This document shows, piece by piece, positions 57,258-64,000 of a DNA stretch of 64,000 nucleotides. Both the position numbers and the translations under genes were made by a program. A model generated the notes under the pieces. That model was not told where the DNA came from. It ran no database searches and was given only the letters and a program-made list of their open reading frames with translations. Every line of letters starts with the position of its first letter. Position 1 is the stretch's first letter. This DNA is from GAS368 sp965227745 (GTDB lineage Bacteria; Verrucomicrobiota; Verrucomicrobiia; Opitutales; Opitutaceae): assembly GCA_965227745.1 (NCBI GenBank), contig OZ245769.1, positions 4,464,001 to 4,528,000 on the forward strand, read 5' to 3'.

Positions 57258-60200
57258 TCAGCGAGAGTGAGCGGAAGATAAAGCGAAAAGCGAAAGCGTG
57301 AGCCGCACGCGCACCCAGCCCGCGCTTTCTTCGTGGGTAAACCAGTGCGCCTCGGGATAGTGCCGGCGCAGGCGCTCGTGAAGATTGTCGTGACCGATTC
57401 CGGTCGACGGAATCCCCGGTCGCGACCCGCGCTCGACCCATTTTCCGGTGTTGGAAATTTCAAACACCAATCCGCCCTCGGGCAAGGCCGGCGCGCCTTC
57501 GACGGTGGCCGCACGATGGGCCGAGATCTTCAATCGCAAGAGATCGTCACTGGTCGCCTGACCGTACTTGAGCGCATTCTCCACCAGCGGCAGGAGCAGC
57601 AGGCGAGGGATGAATGTTTCATCGAGCGTCGCATCCACGTCGAATTCCACGCTCAGGAGCTCGCCCATGCGCGTCTGCTCGATGTCGAGATACGCGCGGA
57701 GCATGGCGATTTCCTCGCCCACCGTGGTGCGCTCCTCGGCCTTGCGCCCGTGGAGGGTGAGGCGGCAGAAATCCGCGAGGCGGTCGATCGTTTCGCGCGC
57801 CGAGCCGAGCGTGGGAGGAATCTGGGAGCGAATCGACGTGAGCGAATTAAACAGGAAGTGCGGGTTGAGCTGGTAACGCAGCACATCGAGCTGGGCTTTT
57901 TCCGCCATGAGACGCGCGGAGATTTTTTCATCGAGCTCCAGTTTGTGGAGGCGCGCGAGTTCGCCGTTTTGCCGCCGCAGATCCTCGGTGCGCGTGGCGA
58001 CCGTCTTTTCCAGTTGTTCGTTTTTCCGCCGTAGTGCGCGGGTGCGCAAGCGCACGAGCCCGAGGATGATCAGCCCGAGCACCGTCACATATCCCGTACG
58101 CGCCCACCACGTGCGCCACCACGGCGGCAGAATTTTGAAAGCGAGTGCCGCCGGCTGGCTCAACACGCCATCGACGTCGCGTGCCCGCGCTTCGAAGCGA
58201 TACTCGCCCTCGCGCAAATGGGTAAACGTGCGCTGGCGCTGTGGCGACCACGCGGACCAGTCCGCATTATCGCCCACGAGCCGCGTTTGATAAAGGACCG
58301 GGTGGGTGGGGGAGTAGCGCGGCGCGACAAATTCGAAATCGAGGGAGTTGTCGTTGTACGCGAGAACGGCCCCCGCGGAAGCGGTGCCTTGCTGCGTCCA
58401 CACGAAGGTGGAAAACGGCGTGGGCTCAGCGAAAGCGTTGTTCAAGTTGACGCGCAGCACTCCGTCGGTTCCCGCCAGCCAAAGGACCGGGCCGTCGGGG
58501 CCGGTTTCCTCGAAGAAGTTCAAGACGTTATCGATCAGGTCGTGCACGCGCTGGGGCAGGGCGCGCACGGTGCCGTCGCGACCGACACGATAGATCACTT
58601 TCTCCTCATTGCGCGCAAACGTCCGCCGCAACCAGAGGTGATCGGCCGCATCGGCGCCGAAAATCGCCCCCGCGATCTGCGTGCCCTCGGGCAGTGCGGG
58701 CACGCCGGGAAACGGCTCGAAGCTCCGCGTGTTTTCATTGAAACGAAACACCGTGCGCTCGCCATCCGCCGCGGTGAAGACGGGCTCGCCGCCCCAATCC
58801 GCCACGCCCGTGATCGCCGGTTTTCCGGGGGCGGTGGGGAGAACTTCCACCGTCGTCGTGCGCACGGAGATTTGCCCGTCCGCCGCGTGCCCGGGAATGA
58901 TACGGCAGACGCCGCGCCCGGGCATCGCGCCCCACATGCTGCCATCGGCCGCCTCGGCCAGCGCCCTGACGTGGCCCGCGAAGCCCGGCACGCGACCCTC
59001 GTCGCGCCAGCCCGCCGGCGTCTCGCGCAGCAAGGCGATGCCATTCTCCATGCTAACCCAGACGAATTCGGGATTTTGGCGCGAGCGCAGCAGGGCATGA
59101 CTCCGCACGCTGTCGACCGAGGGGGCGGGAAACGTGCGCGGACCCGCCGCGGTCATTTCGATGACTTTGCCGCCGTCGGCATTCGCGACGAGAAATCCGC
59201 GTGCTGTGGGCAAGAGCGCGTAGTGATCCGACGTGAGCACGCGTTCGAAGCGCGCTGGGGCGTCGGCTCCGGTACCGGGTTTCAGCCCGTAAACGCCCTC
59301 GCCCGTGAGGGCATAGAGCCGACCGCCCACTCGTCGGAGGAGGCGCACACTGCTCGTGGGCAGGCCGTCGCGGCTGTCGAAAAATGTCATTCCCGCGGGC
59401 GGTTCGACGTGCGCAGCTCCGTTAAACAAGCCGAGCCAGATTCCGCCGTCGCGCGCGGTCTTGAGGCTGAGGACGAAGTGATTGCGGAGACCGTTGCTTT
59501 CATCGAGCCGGGTGAGAAAGCGTCCCTCGGGGGAGAGAAAGACGAGGCCTCCGCCCATTAGCACGAGGGCGAGCGAGCCGTCGGGCAACTGCCAGCCGCG
59601 GGCGATTTTTTTCCCCCGGAGATAAGCCGCCTCGTCGTGCGGCCACGGCTCCACGCGGTCGCCCCGCACGGTCCAAATATCACCGCTCTGCTGCACGACG
59701 AGTAGCGCGCCTTCCCGGGTATGGGCGGTGAAGCGGATCGCGCTGGAAGTGAGGCGCGGATCATCGCTCACCTTGAACGACTCCTCCCCTTCGATGCGAT
59801 AGAAGGAGCCACCCGGTGCGTAGGCAAAGTGTGGGCCGGTGTCCCCGTACAGCACATGCGTCCACGGGAGAAACGCGGCGGGCATCAAGCTGCCCTGGCC
59901 GTCGCGCCAGCGCAGAAAATCCTTCGCGACATTAAGGTACAACGTGCCGGCATGCGGCGCGATATTCTCGAGCCAGCCAAATTGGCGGTGGGCTTCGGGA
60001 AAGTCGCCAACGAGGGAAACGAAATCCCTTCGCAACCCGGCTCCCGGCTTGAGCCAGCCGAATAAACTGTCGCCGCCGATATACACGCGGCCATCCGGCG
60101 CGCGCACCACGGCCCGAATCGAGTCGGTGGGTTTTTCGAGCGCGAGACGCCGCCACGTCACGCCATCGTACGTTACGAGTCCCGGGCCGTTGCCGAAATA

Positions 60201-60380
60201 GATCAGACCATCGTCGTCCTCCGCGATCTGGCGCACCGCGGCATCGCCGACGAAATCGCGCGGCGCGAAATTTTTCACGATGAGGCGGCCCAGTTCGTTT
60301 GACGTCGGCGCGGCACTCGCGCCGATGTTGCCGAGCAGGAGCCACGCGGCGCACGACCAGAAATGTCGTCTCGCGCTCAT
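57258..60380 (-). CDS. LytS-type sensor kinase with periplasmic beta-propeller (paralogue 2)
   Basis: This 1040-residue protein has a signal or anchor (MSARRHFWSCAAWLLLGNIGASA). Residues about 30-660 form two-component-regulator propeller blades (GLIYFGNGPGLVTYDGVTWRRL, DGGIWLGLFNGAAHVEP, DGSMWGAMPGRGVCRI). A Y_Y_Y domain covers about 680-750, and a membrane helix follows PPWWRTWWARTGYV. A coiled coil with KNEQLEKTVATRTEDLRRQN leads to the kinase: His in NPHFLFN (about 839), LVENALKYGQ (about 935) and GIGHDNLHERL. It senses an external ligand and phosphorylates the LytTR regulator. Its start overlaps the first kinase stop as ATGA. Confidence 0.93.
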   Translation of the reverse strand: MSARRHFWSCAAWLLLGNIGASAAPTSNELGRLIVKNFAPRDFVGDAAVRQIAEDDDGLIYFGNGPGLVTYDGVTWRRLALEKPTDSIRAVVRAPDGRVYIGGDSLFGWLKPGAGLRRDFVSLVGDFPEAHRQFGWLENIAPHAGTLYLNVAKDFLRWRDGQGSLMPAAFLPWTHVLYGDTGPHFAYAPGGSFYRIEGEESFKVSDDPRLTSSAIRFTAHTREGALLVVQQSGDIWTVRGDRVEPWPHDEAAYLRGKKIARGWQLPDGSLALVLMGGGLVFLSPEGRFLTRLDESNGLRNHFVLSLKTARDGGIWLGLFNGAAHVEPPAGMTFFDSRDGLPTSSVRLLRRVGGRLYALTGEGVYGLKPGTGADAPARFERVLTSDHYALLPTARGFLVANADGGKVIEMTAAGPRTFPAPSVDSVRSHALLRSRQNPEFVWVSMENGIALLRETPAGWRDEGRVPGFAGHVRALAEAADGSMWGAMPGRGVCRIIPGHAADGQISVRTTTVEVLPTAPGKPAITGVADWGGEPVFTAADGERTVFRFNENTRSFEPFPGVPALPEGTQIAGAIFGADAADHLWLRRTFARNEEKVIYRVGRDGTVRALPQRVHDLIDNVLNFFEETGPDGPVLWLAGTDGVLRVNLNNAFAEPTPFSTFVWTQQGTASAGAVLAYNDNSLDFEFVAPRYSPTHPVLYQTRLVGDNADWSAWSPQRQRTFTHLREGEYRFEARARDVDGVLSQPAALAFKILPPWWRTWWARTGYVTVLGLIILGLVRLRTRALRRKNEQLEKTVATRTEDLRRQNGELARLHKLELDEKISARLMAEKAQLDVLRYQLNPHFLFNSLTSIRSQIPPTLGSARETIDRLADFCRLTLHGRKAEERTTVGEEIAMLRAYLDIEQTRMGELLSVEFDVDATLDETFIPRLLLLPLVENALKYGQATSDDLLRLKISAHRAATVEGAPALPEGGLVFEISNTGKWVERGSRPGIPSTGIGHDNLHERLRRHYPEAHWFTHEESAGWVRVRLTLSLFALSSAHSR

Positions 60381-63300
60381 GTGATACCCGGTAAAGGGCG
60401 CAGCTCCAGGCGGACGTGCACCCAGCCCTCGCTCACGAAATGGGTAAACGCGTGCGCCTCCGGGTAGTGCCGACGCAGGCGCTCGCGGAGATTATCGTGG
60501 CCGATGCCGGTCGAGGGGATGCCGGGACGTGAGCCGCGCTCGACCCACTCACCCGTGTTGGAAATCTCGAAGACGAGGCCGCCGCCCCCAGTCGCGGGCT
60601 GACGCTGCGCGGAGATTTTTATCCCGAGGGTGTCAGTGCTCGTCGCGTGCCCGTATTTCAGCGCGTTTTCGACCAGCGGGAGCAGCAGCAGCCGTGGCAG
60701 GAGTGTCTCATCGAGGGTGTGATCGATGGAAAACTCCACGCTCAGGAGCTCGCCCATCCGCGTCTGCTCGATGTCGAGATACGCGCGAAGCATCGCGATC
60801 TCCTCGCCGAGCGTCGTGCGTTCCTCCGCCTTGCGGCCGTGGAGCGTGAGGCGGCAGAAGTCCGCCAGCCGGTCCACGGTGTCGCGCGCCGACCCGGATG
60901 ACGGCGGGATCTGGCTGCGAATCGACGTGAGGGAGTTGAACAGGAAGTGCGGATTAAGTTGATAGCGCAGCACATCGAGCTGGGCCTTCTCTTCGCTGAG
61001 GCGCGCGGAGATTTTTTCGTCGAGTTCGAGCTTGTGCAGGCGCGCCAGCTCGGCGTTTTGCCGTCGCAGATCCTCGGTGCGCGTGGCGATGGTCTTTTCG
61101 AGCTGTTCGTTTTTGCGGCGCAGGGCGCGCGTGCGCAGGCGGGCAAACCCGAACAGCGAAAGACCGAACGCCGCCACGTAGCCGCTGTAAGCCCACCACG
61201 TGCGCCACCACGGCGGAAGAATGGTAAACGCCAGCACGGCCGGTTTGCTCACGTGGCCGTCGACATCCTTGGCGCGGACTTCGAAGCGATACGTGCCTTC
61301 ATTGAGATGGGTGTAGGTGCGCTTGCGTTCGGCGGAGAGCGGCGACCACTTGCCATTGTCGCCGACGAGGCGGCTCTGGAATTTCACCGGAAACGTCGTG
61401 GCGAAACGCGGGGCGGCAAACTCGAAGTCGAACGATTCCCTCCCGTAGGGCATCACGTCGCCGTTCACGAGGCGCGGCGAGCGATACGACCACACCGCCG
61501 CAGAGTAGGGCGCCGGCGGCGGAAAGGCCCGCGCCAGCTCCACGCGCATCACCGCTTGTGTGCCACCGATCCACAGCACCGGGCCATTCGGTCCCGCTTC
61601 CTCGAAAAAGCGCGAAGCTCCCGTGATCACATCATGCACGCGCTGGGGCAAAGCCTGCACGCCGCCGCCGCGCGTCACGCGAAAGATCCGCTTGTCGTCG
61701 ATGCCGCGATACGTGCGCAGGAGCCAGAGATGATTGGGGCCGCCCACGCCGAAGACGGCACTGCCGATATTGACGTCCTCCGGCAGCCGGTCGATGCCGC
61801 GAAACGGCACGAAGCGCCGCGCCGCCTCGTCGAATTGAAACAGCGTCGGCTCCTTTTCCGCCGTGAAAATAATATCCGGTCCCCACTGGGCCGCGCGCAC
61901 GATGGCTGGCGCCCCGGGCTCGTTGGCGAAAAGCTCGATGCTCGTGGCCTTCGCCAGGTTCTCATCGGCGCTGGCCGGTGGCGGCGTGAGGCGGACGGCA
62001 CCCGCGCCGTTCATCGATCCCCAGATGCGTCCGTCTGGTTGCTCGATGAGCGAGCGGACCATATCGCGCGTGCCCGGCACCATGCCCTCGTCGCGCCAGC
62101 CCTCGGCGGTTTGCCGCAGGACGCCGATGCCGTTGGCATAGCCCAGCCAGAGCAAATCGGGCCGCGCGCGTGGACGCAGCATCGCGTAGACCGAGTTCTT
62201 GACCGCGATGACGGATTTCAGCTTTCCGTCCACGAGTTGATAAAGTTCTTTGGCTGAGCTGACCCAGAGCGTCCCGCTCTCCTGGTAAAACGCGGCAATG
62301 GAGCCCGCCGCCACGCGCTCGAAGCGCGCGGGCTTCGTCGGCCCCTCGGCGGGAATCAAGCGCAGCAGCCCTTGGGCGGTCGCCGCGTAGATCGTTCCTT
62401 CATGCCGCACGAGGTCGCGCACCTGCCCGGCGGGGAGGCCGGAGTTTTCGTCGAAGGCGGTGAACGTCGGAGACCAGTCGATGTGCGCCATGCCCGACTC
62501 GAGCCCCAGCCAGTAGCCTCCATCGCGGTCTGGCGTGAGCCCGTGGACCCCGCCTCCGGTCAGGCCCGTGGTCTCGTCGAGCTGCGCGAGGAAGCGGCCA
62601 TCGCGACCGATAAATGTGAGCCCGCTCTCGGCCGTGGCGATCGCGAGCGAGCCATCCGGCAGGTCCCAACCGCGGGAGATTTTGCGCGACCGTAAGAACC
62701 CATCCACCTGGGTCGGCCACGGCGTGACGCGGCCGTCGCGCAGCGTGAAAAACAAATTCTCATAAGTGCCGATGAGCAGGGCGCCCTCCGGTAGCGCCGC
62801 GATCAAGCGCACGGAGTTGGCGAGGAACACCGGGTCGTCGCTCACGGGGACGAGTTTGTCGCCCTCGATACGCTGCAGCGGCTTGCGATCGGACTGGTAG
62901 TAAAGCGTGTTGCCCACCGGCAAGATGCGGCCGGTGGAGCCCGCGCGGATCACCGCCATTTTTCCGCCGCGCCAGACGAAGACCCGGTTGATCGTCTCGC
63001 CGTACACGGTGTCGCCGATGACGTAGATCTGATCGAGCCGGCGAAACGCGCGTTCACCCTCGGGCAAGTGCTCGACCAGCGAGGTGAACTGGTGCCGACC
63101 GTCGCCGCGCGGCTGGACATAGCCGAAGACATTAGTGCCCCCCACGTAAACCTTGCCGTCGGGCGCGGTGGTCACCGCGCGGCAACTATCCGAAGAACCG
63201 GGAATCGTGATGCTCCGCCACGTCGCTCCGTCGAAGGTGACCACGCCGGGATTGTTGCCAAAGAACAGCACGCCCGTCGCATCCTGCGCCACGCCCCAGA

Positions 63301-63496
63301 CTTGCGCATGGGCCGCATAGTCACGGGTCGCGTAGCTCTTGATGATGATGCGCCCCAATTCATTCGGGGCCGGCGCACTCGCGGTCGGCGACGCCGCGCT
63401 GACTTGGGCGACGGCGGATTCCGCAGCGGATAAGGGTGCTCCAATCGCCACACCCCAGGCCATCACTGCAAAAAGCCGGAATGCAGATGAGGTCAT
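60377..63496 (-). CDS. LytS-type sensor kinase with periplasmic beta-propeller (paralogue 1)
   Basis: A 1039-residue protein with the same domain order: signal, propeller (WKNLFF-type loops; GVLFFGNNPGVVTFDGATWRSI), Y_Y_Y (FEFAAPRFATTFPVKFQSRLVGDNGKW), the PPWWRTWWAYSGYV membrane entry, coiled coil and kinase with NPHFLFN (about residue 850). The cytoplasmic part is nearly the same as paralogue 2, including MGELLSVEF and ERGSRPGIPSTGIGHDNL, while the propeller is much more diverged. This indicates tandem duplication with selection for two inputs and one output. It is the first gene of the operon. The upstream region (63,497-63,591) has no obvious promoter match. Confidence 0.93.
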   Translation of the reverse strand: MTSSAFRLFAVMAWGVAIGAPLSAAESAVAQVSAASPTASAPAPNELGRIIIKSYATRDYAAHAQVWGVAQDATGVLFFGNNPGVVTFDGATWRSITIPGSSDSCRAVTTAPDGKVYVGGTNVFGYVQPRGDGRHQFTSLVEHLPEGERAFRRLDQIYVIGDTVYGETINRVFVWRGGKMAVIRAGSTGRILPVGNTLYYQSDRKPLQRIEGDKLVPVSDDPVFLANSVRLIAALPEGALLIGTYENLFFTLRDGRVTPWPTQVDGFLRSRKISRGWDLPDGSLAIATAESGLTFIGRDGRFLAQLDETTGLTGGGVHGLTPDRDGGYWLGLESGMAHIDWSPTFTAFDENSGLPAGQVRDLVRHEGTIYAATAQGLLRLIPAEGPTKPARFERVAAGSIAAFYQESGTLWVSSAKELYQLVDGKLKSVIAVKNSVYAMLRPRARPDLLWLGYANGIGVLRQTAEGWRDEGMVPGTRDMVRSLIEQPDGRIWGSMNGAGAVRLTPPPASADENLAKATSIELFANEPGAPAIVRAAQWGPDIIFTAEKEPTLFQFDEAARRFVPFRGIDRLPEDVNIGSAVFGVGGPNHLWLLRTYRGIDDKRIFRVTRGGGVQALPQRVHDVITGASRFFEEAGPNGPVLWIGGTQAVMRVELARAFPPPAPYSAAVWSYRSPRLVNGDVMPYGRESFDFEFAAPRFATTFPVKFQSRLVGDNGKWSPLSAERKRTYTHLNEGTYRFEVRAKDVDGHVSKPAVLAFTILPPWWRTWWAYSGYVAAFGLSLFGFARLRTRALRRKNEQLEKTIATRTEDLRRQNAELARLHKLELDEKISARLSEEKAQLDVLRYQLNPHFLFNSLTSIRSQIPPSSGSARDTVDRLADFCRLTLHGRKAEERTTLGEEIAMLRAYLDIEQTRMGELLSVEFSIDHTLDETLLPRLLLLPLVENALKYGHATSTDTLGIKISAQRQPATGGGGLVFEISNTGEWVERGSRPGIPSTGIGHDNLRERLRRHYPEAHAFTHFVSEGWVHVRLELRPLPGIT

Positions 63497-63591
63497 GGGT
63501 GGTTGACCCTATGTGCAAACTGCAAGTCGCCAAGCCATTAAGCGGCCCGCGCGAGGTAGGAATTTCCCGCCCGTAGTTTCCGCAACGGTCG

Positions 63592-64000
63592 TTAGCTGCT
63601 CTCCGCCACCGCGAGTTGCCCGCAACCGGCGGCGATATCGATGCCGCGCCGCTGACGCACGGTGCTGGGCAGCTTAAACTCCTCGGCGAGAACGCGCTGG
63701 AAGGCTTTCGCCGCCGCGTTGTGCGTCGGCGCCCCCGCGTAGCCCGACGTGGGATTGAGTGGGATGAGGTTCACCTGAGCGGGCAGGCCGCGCAGCAAGT
63801 TACCGACGGCGCGAGCGTGCTCGGCGGTGTCGTTTTTCCCCTCGATCAGCGTCCACTCGTAGAAAATGCGGCGGCCCGTGGTCTCGCTGTACGTGCGGCA
63901 CGCGGCCATGAGTTCGTCGAGCGGCCACTTCTTCGCGGCGGGCACGAGGGCGGCGCGCTCGGCCTGCGTGGCGGCGTGGAGCGAGACGGCGAGGTGCAGG
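63592..64000 (-). CDS. rlmN: 23S rRNA (adenine-2503-C2)-methyltransferase RlmN, C-terminal part
   Basis: The leftward frame runs off the right edge. It covers LHLAVSLHAATQAERAALVPAAKKWPLDELMAAC, GRRIFYEWTLIEGKNDTAEHARAVGNLLRGLPAQVNLIPLNP and the C-terminal GIDIAAGCGQLAVAESS, all signatures of RlmN. The cysteine of CGQL is the conserved one that forms the methyl carrier intermediate. RlmN is a radical-SAM enzyme that methylates 23S rRNA A2503 and some tRNAs. The 4Fe-4S CxxxCxxC motif would lie upstream, outside the window. It is read in the same direction as the kinase operon but separated from it by a 95-bp gap. Confidence 0.93.
   Translation of the reverse strand, partial: LHLAVSLHAATQAERAALVPAAKKWPLDELMAACRTYSETTGRRIFYEWTLIEGKNDTAEHARAVGNLLRGLPAQVNLIPLNPTSGYAGAPTHNAAAKAFQRVLAEEFKLPSTVRQRRGIDIAAGCGQLAVAESS

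Noticed and set aside
1..64000. tRNA, rRNA, CRISPR array or riboswitch
   Set aside because: No cloverleaf, rRNA core, evenly spaced direct repeats or known riboswitch core was seen on reading both strands; a covariance scan could still find small RNAs.

Overview
The window comes from a GC-rich bacterium, most likely a verrucomicrobium of the Opitutaceae type. The evidence is family-level: very long secreted Ig-like proteins with a shared C-terminal module, LytS-type kinases with beta-propeller sensors, a TonB receptor with a carboxypeptidase-like N-terminal domain, a Tat-exported Gfo/Idh/MocA protein, and pyrimidine-rich gene leaders without Shine-Dalgarno sequences. No rRNA, tRNA or CRISPR array was seen, so the lineage is inferred.

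Positions 1 to about 27,960 are most of a transposable (Mu/B3-like) prophage whose left end lies outside the window. A Gam-like gene and a helix-turn-helix gene run leftward. A palindrome-rich control region separates them from a rightward XRE/S24 repressor. Rightward late genes follow: envelope or lysis candidates, gp27-like small terminase protein, large terminase, DUF935 portal, gpI-like protease/scaffold, decoration protein, major capsid protein, gp36-like connector, gpG-like protein, gp37-like protein, tail tube, fibres, chaperone pair, tape measure, and a GTA-like tail-tip set (DUF2163, NlpC/P60, J-like). The phage ends within about 36 bp of the 3' end of nadA. No transposase, integrase, MuF-like protein or clear endolysin is visible.

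The gaps between late genes hold repeated non-coding elements: a pyrimidine-rich repeat, a hairpin whose stem covaries around a fixed ACCTCCGGG loop, and a 21-bp site (YGTATC, 9 nt, NNTACN). They recur as an ordered module. Some copies lie inside phage coding sequences. The 21-bp site has not been matched to any system known to me and is the most novel observation here.

Positions 27,978 to 44,293 are host genes: nadA, a TonB-dependent receptor, a PHP-domain protein, a membrane-anchored EndoG-like nuclease, an FAD oxidoreductase followed by an archaemetzincin-like lipoprotein, an alpha/beta hydrolase with a secreted helical-toroid protein, a beta-helix protein and a Gfo/Idh/MocA oxidoreductase. 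Signal peptides on nearly all of them suggest work at the cell envelope, probably on polysaccharides or other polymers.

Positions 44,294 to 56,417 hold two paralogous giant secreted proteins with nearly the same C-terminal part of roughly 490 residues. Positions 56,427 to 63,496 hold a leftward operon of two paralogous propeller histidine kinases and one LytTR response regulator. The window ends inside rlmN.
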